A DNA stretch of 59,420 nt, taken from the NCBI GenBank assembly GCA_959608625.1, contig CAUHQV010000012.1:1-59420 (forward strand), written 5' to 3'. The position numbers and the translations under genes are program-made. Origin of the DNA: an uncultured Flavobacteriales bacterium. Lineage in GTDB: Bacteria > Bacteroidota > Bacteroidia > Flavobacteriales > UBA1820. A model generated the notes under the pieces. That model did no database searches. It saw only the letters and a program-made list of their open reading frames with translations, and had not been told where the DNA came from. Of this stretch, positions 52,056 through 59,420 are shown in pieces. Positions within the stretch are counted from its first letter, which is position 1, and each line of letters begins with the position of its first letter.

Positions 52056-53879
52056 ATGGAAAAAAAATTGAAACACCCTTTACGAAGCACTCAGACGATG
52101 GATTCCCGCCGTATGGCAGGGGCGCGCAGCCTGTGGAGGGCCAACGGAATGAAGAAAGAACAGATGGGCCGTCCAGTCATCGCGATCGCCAATTCGTTCA
52201 CCCAATTCGTGCCCGGACACGTACATTTGCACCAGGTGGGGCAGATGGTCCGGGAGGAAGTGGAAAAAATGGGGTGTTTTGCGGCTGAATTCGATACGAT
52301 AGCCATCGACGACGGGATTGCGATGGGGCACGACGGGATGCTTTATTCGCTTCCTTCGCGCGAGATCATCGCGGACAGCGTGGAGTATATGGTCAATGCC
52401 CATAAGGCCGATGCCCTGGTGTGCATTAGCAATTGCGATAAGATAACCCCGGGGATGCTGATGGCGGCCATGCGCCTGAACATCCCGACGATATTCGTGT
52501 CCGGGGGGCCGATGGAGGCCGGGAATTTCCGCGGGCGCGGGGTCGACCTGATCGATGCGATGGTGATGAGCGCCGACGAACGCGTTTCCGACGAAGATAT
52601 AAAGGAACTGGAGGATTGCGCGTGCCCGGGTTGTGGATCGTGCTCGGGGATGTTCACGGCCAATTCGATGAACTGCCTGGCCGAAGCGATCGGGATGGCC
52701 TTTCCGGGGAACGGGACGGTCGTGGCTACGCATAAAAACCGCGAAAGGCTGTTCAAAAAAGCGGCGAAGACCATCGTAGAGATTGCCGAGCGGTATTATT
52801 ACGACGGCGACGATTCCGTGCTCCCGCGTTCGGTAGCTACGAAATCGGCTTTCGAGAACGCGATGTCCCTCGATATCGCGATGGGCGGTTCGACCAATAC
52901 GGTGCTGCACCTGCTGGCGGTGGCCCATGAAGCCGGGGTGGATTTCACGATGGCGGACATAGACCGTCTTTCGCGCCATGTGCCGGTACTGTGCAAAGTG
53001 GCCCCGAACGGACACTACCATGTGCAGGATGTGAACCGCGCAGGCGGTATCATGGCGATCCTGGGGGTATTGGCGCGGGCCGGATTGGTGGATGTGTTGG
53101 TAAACCGGGCTGATGGCCGTACCTTGGCCGACGTACTGCGCGAATACGATGTGGCGTCCTCCGATTTTTCCGGCGAAGCGAAAAAACTTTACCTCAGTGC
53201 CTCCGCAGGGCGTTTTTCCAACGTGATGGGCTCGCAGGAGACATACTATAAAGAAATGGATACCGACCGGGAGAACGGTTGCATCCGCGAGGTGGAACAC
53301 GCGTATTTCCGGGACGGCGGCCTGGCCGTACTCTTCGGTAATATCGCCGGCGGCGGCTGTATCGTCAAGACGGCCGGAGTGGATCCGTCGCTCTTCACCT
53401 TTAGGGGGAAGGCCGTGGTGTTCGAATCGCAGGAACAGGCGGTGGACGGCATCCTCGGCGGTAAAGTAAAAGCCGGCGATGTGGTGGTGATCCGCTACGA
53501 AGGCCCTAAGGGAGGCCCCGGTATGCAGGAAATGCTGTATCCGACTTCTTACCTGAAATCCAAGCACCTGGGCAAAGAGTGCGCGCTGATCACCGACGGA
53601 CGTTTTTCCGGCGGGTCCTCGGGGCTTTCCATCGGGCATGTATCGCCTGAGGCGGCAGCCGGAGGAGCGATCGCCGTGGTGGAAGACGGAGATGAAATAG
53701 AGATCAATATTCCGGAGCGTAAAATAAACCTGTTGGTGGACGAGTCCGAAATGGACCGCCGCCTGAAGGCCATGAAAGAATTCAAACCCGTATCCCGCGA
53801 GCGAGTCATTCCGCGCTCGCTTCAGGCATATGCCTTGCTGGTGAGCTCGGCGGACAAAGGCGCCGTCAGGGAACTTTAA
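52056..53879 (+). CDS. ilvD: Dihydroxy-acid dehydratase
   Basis: A 607-residue dehydratase for the third common step of valine and isoleucine synthesis. SNCDKITPGMLMA and CACPGCGSCSGMFTANSMNC hold the iron-sulfur cysteines; GRFSGGSSGLSIGHVSPEA near the C-terminus is the family signature. An in-frame ATG at 52011 lies inside the attenuator terminator, so the start at 52056 (MEKKLKHPLRS) is preferred. First structural gene of the ilv operon. Confidence 0.96.
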   Translation: MEKKLKHPLRSTQTMDSRRMAGARSLWRANGMKKEQMGRPVIAIANSFTQFVPGHVHLHQVGQMVREEVEKMGCFAAEFDTIAIDDGIAMGHDGMLYSLPSREIIADSVEYMVNAHKADALVCISNCDKITPGMLMAAMRLNIPTIFVSGGPMEAGNFRGRGVDLIDAMVMSADERVSDEDIKELEDCACPGCGSCSGMFTANSMNCLAEAIGMAFPGNGTVVATHKNRERLFKKAAKTIVEIAERYYYDGDDSVLPRSVATKSAFENAMSLDIAMGGSTNTVLHLLAVAHEAGVDFTMADIDRLSRHVPVLCKVAPNGHYHVQDVNRAGGIMAILGVLARAGLVDVLVNRADGRTLADVLREYDVASSDFSGEAKKLYLSASAGRFSNVMGSQETYYKEMDTDRENGCIREVEHAYFRDGGLAVLFGNIAGGGCIVKTAGVDPSLFTFRGKAVVFESQEQAVDGILGGKVKAGDVVVIRYEGPKGGPGMQEMLYPTSYLKSKHLGKECALITDGRFSGGSSGLSIGHVSPEAAAGGAIAVVEDGDEIEINIPERKINLLVDESEMDRRLKAMKEFKPVSRERVIPRSLQAYALLVSSADKGAVREL

Positions 53880-53915
53880 TGAACGGGTAACGATTTTTTC
53901 AATTTTAAAAGACCA

Positions 53916-55643
53916 ATGGAAACAACAGAACGATCAGATAAACAGAATAAACAGACTCGCAGGCTTTCGGGTTCGCAGGCCATCATCGAGTCTTTCATCG
54001 CCGAAGGGGCGGATATTATTTTCGGATATCCCGGCGGACAGATCATCCCGGTGTACGACGCGCTGTACGACTACCGGGACCGGATTAACCATATACTGGT
54101 GCGCCACGAACAGGGGGCCATCCATGCGGCCGAAGGGTATGCGCGCGCCACGGGAAAAGTGGGCGTATGCATGGTGACGTCCGGGCCGGGTGCGACTAAC
54201 ACGGTGACGGGCCTGGCCGATGCGATGCTCGATTCCACGCCGGTGGTGCTCATCAGCGGACAGGTTGGGGCCAACCTTTTGGGTTCGGACGCTTTCCAGG
54301 AGACCAATTTTATCGGGATCACCCAGGCGGTGACCAAATGGAACTGCCAGGTAAAACGGGCGCAGGATATTCCCGAAGCCATCGCCAAGGCGTTCTACAT
54401 AGCCGGAAGCGGCCGCCCGGGCCCGGTGGTGGTCGATATCACCAAGGACGCACAGGTGGGGATGATGGATTTCAGCTATGAAAAAGTAAAAAATATCCGC
54501 AGTTACGTACCGGCCCCGGCCCCGGATCGGGAAAAGGTGGCCCAGGCTGCTAAATTGATAAACCTGGCCAAAAGGCCAATGGCTCTCATCGGGCAGGGGG
54601 TTATCCTCGGGGATGCCGAGCAGGAGCTTCAGGCATTCCTTAAAAAGAGCGGTATCCCGGCGGCTTCCACTTTACTGGGGCTTTCCGCCCTGCCGTCTGA
54701 CCACCCGCAAAACGTAGGGATGCTCGGAATGCACGGCAATTACGGCCCGAACATCAAGAACAAGGAGTGCGACCTGCTCATCGCGATCGGCATGCGTTTC
54801 GACGACCGCGTGACGGGCAATCCGGACAAATTCGGGATCAATGCCAAGATCGTCCACCTGGAGATAGACCCTTCGGAGGTAAATAAGATCGTATATGCCG
54901 AAGTACCGGTGGTAGGCGATGTCAAACAGACGCTTCCGATGCTTACCGGAATGATCTCGGAAAAAGACCATAAAGAGTGGACCGCCGAGTTCCGGGCCTG
55001 CGACAAGGTCGAGAACCAGAAGATCATAGAAAAGGAACTCCATCCTAAAAGCGGGGCTATCCGGATGGGGGAAGTGGTACACAAGGTATCGGAAGCGACT
55101 GCCGGGAAAGCCATCATGGTTACCGACGTAGGCCAACACCAGATGTTCGCCGCCCGCTATTTCCGGTACACCACCCCGCGGAGTATCATTACTTCGGGCG
55201 GACTGGGCACGATGGGCTTCGGGTTGCCGGCGGCTATCGGCGCCAAGCTGGGCTGTCCTGAGAAGGAAGTGGTATTGTTCGTAGGGGACGGCGGCCTTCA
55301 GATGAATATACAGGAGCTGGCTACCATCATGCAGAGCGGCGTGGGGGTGAAGATCGTCCTTTTGAACAACAGTTTCCTGGGGATGGTTCGCCAGTGGCAG
55401 GAGCTTTTCTACAATCACCGCTATTCGTTCACCGACCTGCTCAGCCCGGATTATTCCCTGATAGCCCAGGCCAACAAAGTGGATTACGCCCTGGTGGAAA
55501 AACGGGAGGATCTGGACGGGGCCATCGAAAAGATGCTGTCCGCACCGGGCGCTTGCCTGCTGGAAGTGCGGGTGGAAAAAGAAGGGGATGTGTTCCCGAT
55601 GGTGCCGGCCGGAGCCGCCGTATCGGATATCATGCTTGAATAA
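53916..55643 (+). CDS. ilvB: Acetolactate synthase, large (catalytic) subunit
   Basis: A 575-residue ThDP enzyme. IFGYPGGQIIPVYDAL, HEQGAIHAAEGYARATGKVG with the catalytic Glu, SGQVGANLLGSDAFQE, the FAD-domain IAIGMRFDDRVTGN and the PP-domain GDGGLQMNIQEL...NNSFLGMVRQWQELF are all typical of acetohydroxyacid synthase. It condenses pyruvate with pyruvate or 2-oxobutyrate. The regulatory subunit follows 21 nt later, so the enzyme should be feedback-inhibited. Confidence 0.96.
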   Translation: METTERSDKQNKQTRRLSGSQAIIESFIAEGADIIFGYPGGQIIPVYDALYDYRDRINHILVRHEQGAIHAAEGYARATGKVGVCMVTSGPGATNTVTGLADAMLDSTPVVLISGQVGANLLGSDAFQETNFIGITQAVTKWNCQVKRAQDIPEAIAKAFYIAGSGRPGPVVVDITKDAQVGMMDFSYEKVKNIRSYVPAPAPDREKVAQAAKLINLAKRPMALIGQGVILGDAEQELQAFLKKSGIPAASTLLGLSALPSDHPQNVGMLGMHGNYGPNIKNKECDLLIAIGMRFDDRVTGNPDKFGINAKIVHLEIDPSEVNKIVYAEVPVVGDVKQTLPMLTGMISEKDHKEWTAEFRACDKVENQKIIEKELHPKSGAIRMGEVVHKVSEATAGKAIMVTDVGQHQMFAARYFRYTTPRSIITSGGLGTMGFGLPAAIGAKLGCPEKEVVLFVGDGGLQMNIQELATIMQSGVGVKIVLLNNSFLGMVRQWQELFYNHRYSFTDLLSPDYSLIAQANKVDYALVEKREDLDGAIEKMLSAPGACLLEVRVEKEGDVFPMVPAGAAVSDIMLE

Positions 55644-55664
55644 CGACAAAGAAGACTTCAGACC

Positions 55665-56189
55665 ATGGAAAAAGAATATATACTGACGGTATTTTCGGAG
55701 AACAAAGTGGGGATCCTCAACCAGATCACCACGGTGCTCACCTGCCGTAATATCAACATCGAAAGCCTGACCACCTCGGAATCGGCCGTGAGCGGGATAC
55801 ACCGCTTCACCATCGTGGTGAACACCGATCCGGAAAAGGTCGATAAGCTGGTGTGCCAGATCGAAAAGAAGATAGAGGTGCTTAAGGCCTTCGTCAATAC
55901 CCCCGATGAGGTGGTGCAGCAGGAGATAGCCCTCTATAAAGTTTCCCGCAACCGCAACGTGGAAAACCTGGTACGCGACCACCATGTCCGCATCCTGGAA
56001 ATAGGCGAGGACTGCATCGTACTGGAAAAGACCGGACACAAGGAGGAAACGCAGGAACTGCTGGAACTGCTCCGCCCGTACGGGGTGTACCAGTTCGCCC
56101 GCACAGGGCTGGTAGCCATCGTCAAGGACAAGGACAACCTCTTGGATGAATGCCCTGGCTGCGAAACCTTTAGCTACAAAAAATTTTGA
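55665..56189 (+). CDS. ilvN: Acetolactate synthase, regulatory subunit
   Basis: A 174-residue ACT-domain subunit: YILTVFSENKVGILNQITTVLTCRNINIESLT is the valine-binding ACT fold, followed by a C-terminal ALS_ss domain ending ARTGLVAIVKDKD. It binds IlvB and confers valine feedback. In Bacteroidota the small subunit is normally of this long type. Confidence 0.93.
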   Translation: MEKEYILTVFSENKVGILNQITTVLTCRNINIESLTTSESAVSGIHRFTIVVNTDPEKVDKLVCQIEKKIEVLKAFVNTPDEVVQQEIALYKVSRNRNVENLVRDHHVRILEIGEDCIVLEKTGHKEETQELLELLRPYGVYQFARTGLVAIVKDKDNLLDECPGCETFSYKKF

Positions 56190-56201
56190 CAGTCTGTCAA
56201 A
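56185..56201 (+). promoter_or_regulatory. Perfect palindrome in the ilvN-ilvC gap
   Basis: TTTGACA GTC TGTCAAA: a 7-bp perfect inverted repeat with a 3-nt centre overlapping the ilvN stop codon, without a T-run. It may be an RNA processing or stability stem, or an operator. Confidence 0.35.
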
Positions 56202-56252
56202 CGATCGGAATAAATAACAAAACGGAATAACCATTTAAATTTTTAAAACATC

Positions 56253-57299
56253 ATGGCAAAAATGAATTTCGGAGGAGTCGAGGAAAATGTGATTACCCGC
56301 GACGAATTCCCTCTCTCGAAAGCCCTTGAAACAATGAAGGACGAAACGATAGCGGTAATCGGTTACGGCGTACAAGGCCCGGGCCAGTCGCTCAACCTCA
56401 AGGATAACGGTTTCAACGTGATCGTCGGCCAGCGCAAGAACAGCAAGAGCTGGGACAAGGCCGTAGCCGACGGATGGGTGCCGGGCGAAACGCTTTTCGA
56501 CATCGAAGAAGCCGCCGCCAAAGCGACCGTCATCCAGTACCTGCTGTCCGATGCCGGCCAGATATCCCTGTGGCCGACCATCAAGAAACACCTTACCCCG
56601 GGCAAGGCCCTTTACTTCTCGCACGGTTTCGGGATTACCTATAAGGAGCGCACCGGGATCGTTCCTCCCGCCGACGTGGACGTGATCCTGATCGCCCCGA
56701 AAGGTTCCGGCACGTCGCTTCGCCGGATGTTCCTCCAGGGTCGCGGGCTGAACTCCAGTTATGCGATCTTCCAGGACGCTACCGGCAAGGCCAAAGACCG
56801 TGTCGTGGCGCTGGGTATCGGTGTGGGTTCGGGCTACCTGTTCGAAACGACGTTCAAGAAAGAGGTTTACTCCGACCTTACGGGCGAACGCGGTACGCTG
56901 ATGGGTGCCATCCAAGGTATCTTCGCCGCCCAGTACGATACGCTGCGCGCCAACGGCCATACGCCGTCTGAAGCGTTCAACGAAACGGTGGAAGAGCTTT
57001 CGCAGAGCCTGATGCCGCTGATCGCCGAGAACGGAATGGATTGGATGTACGCCAACTGCTCGACCACGGCCCAGCGCGGCGCGCTCGATTGGTGGAAGAA
57101 GTTCCGCGACGCCGCCAAACCGGTGTTCGAAGAACTTTACAAAGAAGTGGCTGCCGGCAACGAAGCCCAGCGCTCCATCGACACCAACAGCAAACCGGAC
57201 TACCGCGAAGGGCTCAACAAAGAGCTGGAGGAAATGCGCAATTCCGAAATGTGGCAGGCTGGCGCCGTAGTGCGCAAGCTCCGTCCGGAAAACAACTAA
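56253..57299 (+). CDS. ilvC: Ketol-acid reductoisomerase
   Basis: A 348-residue KARI. IAVIGYGVQGPGQSLNLKDNGFNV is the Rossmann motif, followed by the cofactor loop VGQRKNSKSWDKA, and APKGSGTSLRRMF and the C-terminal helical domain with metal-binding acidic residues (TGERGTLMGAIQG, EELSQSLMPLI). It converts acetolactate to dihydroxyisovalerate for IlvD. Fourth gene of the operon; the gap to leuA is 405 bp, so leuA is probably transcribed separately. Confidence 0.95.
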   Translation: MAKMNFGGVEENVITRDEFPLSKALETMKDETIAVIGYGVQGPGQSLNLKDNGFNVIVGQRKNSKSWDKAVADGWVPGETLFDIEEAAAKATVIQYLLSDAGQISLWPTIKKHLTPGKALYFSHGFGITYKERTGIVPPADVDVILIAPKGSGTSLRRMFLQGRGLNSSYAIFQDATGKAKDRVVALGIGVGSGYLFETTFKKEVYSDLTGERGTLMGAIQGIFAAQYDTLRANGHTPSEAFNETVEELSQSLMPLIAENGMDWMYANCSTTAQRGALDWWKKFRDAAKPVFEELYKEVAAGNEAQRSIDTNSKPDYREGLNKELEEMRNSEMWQAGAVVRKLRPENN

Positions 57300-57476
57300 A
57301 CCCGCTGCCCGGCTGCCGGGTACGGAAATATGACGGGCTGTTTTGGCCCTGGCCTGCCGCCCCTGACCGGACAGCAGGCCACTGGTTGGGATGGATAGAA
57401 AAGGTGTTTTATCCTCCGATTGAACCGAATGCCTATCGCAAGGCGACTGTGTTTGCGAGCGAAACCATTCTGCCGG
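57300..57476. other. Gap after ilvC
   Basis: No gene. A CCCGG/CCGGG mini-hairpin lies just after the ilvC stop without a T-run. A dispersed repeat starts at about 57477; the final 100 bp before leuA shows no recognisable promoter. Confidence 0.4.
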
Positions 57477-57602
57477 AGGCGGAACAGGCACCCTGATGCT
57501 TCTTAGCCTTCGGCAGAATGCCGTAGCGCGAAGCAAACCATTTCGCCGCGCAAAAAGCTCGTTTTCTTTGCCGCTTTCTTTTGGAGCGGCAAAAGAAAGC
57601 GG
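57477..57602 (+). repeat. Dispersed intergenic repeat, copy 1
   Basis: The stretch GGCGGAACA...GATGCTTCTTAGCC...AAGCAAACCATTTCG...GTTTTCTTTGCC and the terminal hairpin CCGCTTTCTTTTG/CAAAAGAAAGCGG (57571-57602, 13-bp perfect stem, 6-nt loop) is clearly similar to the reverse complement of 59297-59420. No coding potential. Confidence 0.8.
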
Positions 57603-57704
57603 AAATAACGGATGTTATTCCCTACCTCGCCCATCCGGGATTGGGATTATCCGAAAGCAGGAAAATAAATAACAAATAAAAGGGGAGAAACCCGGAAAAT
57701 TACC

Positions 57705-59195
57705 ATGAGTGATAAAGTTTACATATTCGACACCACGCTCCGCGACGCCGAACAGGTGCCCGGTTGCCAGCTCAACACCATCGAAAAGATAGAAGTGGCC
57801 CGCCAGCTGGAAAAACTGGGTGTGGATATCATCGAAGCGGGGTTCCCGATCTCCAGTCCGGGCGATTTCAACTCGGTGGTGGAGATATCGAAAGCGGTGA
57901 CCACCCCAACTATCTGCGCCCTTACCCGTGCGGTGAAAAAAGACATCGAGGTTGCGGCCGATGCACTGAAACATGCTAAACGGGGCCGTATCCACACCGG
58001 GATAGGGACATCCCCGTACCATATTTACGAAAAACTAAATTCCGATCCCCAGGAGATTATCCGCCGGGCGGAGGAGGCGGTGAAATACGCCCGTACATTT
58101 GTAGACGACGTGGAATTTTATGCCGAGGATGCGGGCCGCACGGAAGAAGAGTACCTGGCCCGGGTGGTGGAAGCCGTGATCAAAGCCGGCGCGACAGTGG
58201 TCAATATCCCCGATACGACGGGGTACTGCCTGCCTTCGGAATACGGGGCCAAGATCGCCTACCTCATGAACCACGTCCCCAATATCGATAAGGCCATTAT
58301 TTCTACCCATTGTCACAACGACTTGGGCATGGCTACGGCTAATACCATCGCGGCTATTATGAACGGCGCGCGTCAAGCGGAAGTGACTATCAACGGTTTG
58401 GGCGAACGGGCCGGCAATACGGCCCTCGAAGAAGTGGTGATGGCTATCGCCTGCCACAAAAACCTCGATTTTGAGGTGGGGATCAATACCAAGGAGATCA
58501 TTAATACCAGCCATTTGGTGTCCAACCTGATGCGCGTACCGGTGCAGCCGAACAAGGCGATCGTAGGACGCAATGCTTTCGCGCATTCTTCGGGTATCCA
58601 CCAGGATGGGGTGCTCAAGAGCCGCGAAACGTACGAGATCATCGATCCGGCAGATGTGGGCGTAGACCAGTCGAGCATTATCCTGACGGCCCGCAGCGGC
58701 CGAGCAGCGCTGAAACACCACCTCAAGGAATTGGGTTACAGTCCGGAAGGCGAGGAATTGGATGCGATTTACCAGAAGTTCCTCGAATTGGCCGACAAGA
58801 AAAAGGATATTTCCATCCGCGACCTGGAGGTGTTGGCCGGGCGGACGAAAACGGATATGCCGCTTAAACTGGAGACGCTCCAGGTGGTGTGCGGGCAGTC
58901 CACCGTTCCTACGGCGACGGTGCAGATCAGTTTCGGCGGGGATACGTTTACCGAGACGGCCAGCGGCAACGGGCCGGTGGATGCGGCTTTCAATGCAGTG
59001 AAGAGCATTACCAAGCGTAGGGTGCATATCGAAGAGTTCCTCGTGCAGGCCATTACGCGCGGTAGCGACGACTTGGGCAAAGTACACCTGCAAGTGTCGC
59101 ACAAGGGCAAGATGTACTACGGCTTCGGGGCCAACACGGATATTGTAACGGCTTCGGTGGAGTCGTTGCTCGATGCGCTGAGCAAGATCGCCTGA
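57705..59195 (+). CDS. leuA: 2-isopropylmalate synthase
   Basis: A 496-residue HMGL-like synthase. IFDTTLRDAEQVPG is the metal-binding start, HCHNDLGMATANTIAAI the second signature, and residues about 385-496 form the LeuA dimer domain that binds leucine for feedback inhibition. It joins acetyl-CoA to 2-oxoisovalerate, the first step of leucine synthesis. It follows the ilv genes that supply the substrate, but is separated by a repeat-containing gap. No leucine leader peptide was found before it. Confidence 0.93.
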   Translation: MSDKVYIFDTTLRDAEQVPGCQLNTIEKIEVARQLEKLGVDIIEAGFPISSPGDFNSVVEISKAVTTPTICALTRAVKKDIEVAADALKHAKRGRIHTGIGTSPYHIYEKLNSDPQEIIRRAEEAVKYARTFVDDVEFYAEDAGRTEEEYLARVVEAVIKAGATVVNIPDTTGYCLPSEYGAKIAYLMNHVPNIDKAIISTHCHNDLGMATANTIAAIMNGARQAEVTINGLGERAGNTALEEVVMAIACHKNLDFEVGINTKEIINTSHLVSNLMRVPVQPNKAIVGRNAFAHSSGIHQDGVLKSRETYEIIDPADVGVDQSSIILTARSGRAALKHHLKELGYSPEGEELDAIYQKFLELADKKKDISIRDLEVLAGRTKTDMPLKLETLQVVCGQSTVPTATVQISFGGDTFTETASGNGPVDAAFNAVKSITKRRVHIEEFLVQAITRGSDDLGKVHLQVSHKGKMYYGFGANTDIVTASVESLLDALSKIA

Positions 59196-59296
59196 CCCCG
59201 GTGTCCCCGGAGGGCAGGTAGGGACAATATTCGGCAATAATCGTCGGTTTTTCACTACCAAGTATTCTCTCCCGTCCCGCCGGGGTCACCCGAACT

Positions 59297-59420
59297 CCCC
59301 TTTCTTTTGCGGGCTCAAAAGAAAGTGGCAAAGAAAACAGCCTGCGGGCCGAATGGTTTGCCTCGCTCTCTGTACGCCCTGAAAAGGGCTAAGGAGCATC
59401 GGGTTTCATGTTCCGCCCTT
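59297..59420 (-). repeat. Dispersed intergenic repeat, copy 2 (inverted, cut by window end)
   Basis: Read on the minus strand it gives GGCGGAACATGAAACCCGAT, then GCTCCTTAGCC, AGGCAAACCATTCGG, TTTTCTTTGCCACTTTC and the same end hairpin (59297-59328, one mismatch). It is inverted relative to copy 1 and lies 102 bp after leuA. The gap 59196-59296 also has TGACCCCGG/CCGGGGTCA about 80 nt apart. Confidence 0.8.

Noticed and set aside
57300..57704. A second attenuator before leuA
   Set aside because: No short ORF rich in Leu codons and no hairpin with T-run just before leuA; the gap is mostly the dispersed repeat.

Overview
The window looks like a chromosomal segment of a Bacteroidales bacterium (phylum Bacteroidota); the family cannot be fixed from sequence alone. 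Several intergenic regions carry the Bacteroidota-type -7 element TAnnTTTG, sometimes with an upstream TTTG. Strong Shine-Dalgarno sequences are scarce. The gene families (LutABC, the short arginine decarboxylase, DUF3853, ilvD-ilvB-ilvN-ilvC order) fit this group.

Layout. 1-5010 (minus): the end of a surface-polysaccharide operon (wecC, acyltransferase, wecB, Wzx-like flippase, family 2 glycosyltransferase) that supplies ManNAc/ManNAcA sugars and exports a glycan. 5219-7976 (minus): lutABC for lactate oxidation. 8243-12268: a GH18 lipoprotein, a PoxB-like pyruvate oxidase and a secreted GH16 glucanase, with a 25-bp perfect hairpin between the convergent poxB and GH16 genes. 12669-18668: two tandem cytosolic PAS/GAF hybrid histidine kinases. 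18911-21886: a cobalamin riboswitch in front of the B12-independent anaerobic ribonucleotide reductase nrdD-nrdG. 21891-24220: a VOC protein, AT-rich gene-poor DNA and a LuxR-type HTH protein.

24221-33315: an eleven-gene, mostly overlapping operon for a type II secretion/type IV filament-like machine: major pseudopilin, prepilin peptidase, GspE, secretin, GspL-, GspM- and GspC/PilP-like proteins, a GspK-like protein with a predicted beta-helix, two more pseudopilins and GspF. This is unusual in a phylum that mainly uses type IX secretion and is the best candidate for a little-described system.

33342-36382 is a decayed mobilisable element (frameshifted integrase, RhuM and relaxase remnants, a Mob-associated membrane protein, a broken FRG-domain gene). 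36649-45415 is a younger, intact-looking 8.8-kb element in the 3' end of tRNA-Phe. It has 15-bp att repeats, a tyrosine integrase with matching arm-type sites near both ends, DUF3853, a filamentous-phage-type replication protein, an EcoRII-like restriction enzyme with Dcm-type methylase and Vsr repair enzyme, a long nested-helix RNA/DNA structure, and three small exported proteins. Insertion separated tRNA-Phe from its own terminator, and the element brings a replacement.

45581-59195 is housekeeping: arginine decarboxylase with a long leader; lepA-purK-purE; a DedA protein; then ilvD-ilvB-ilvN-ilvC and leuA. The ilv operon is preceded by a clear transcription attenuator: a 25-codon leader peptide rich in Val/Leu/Ile, a 14-nt antiterminator segment and a U-tract terminator. 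leuA is flanked by two inverted copies of a dispersed intergenic repeat.
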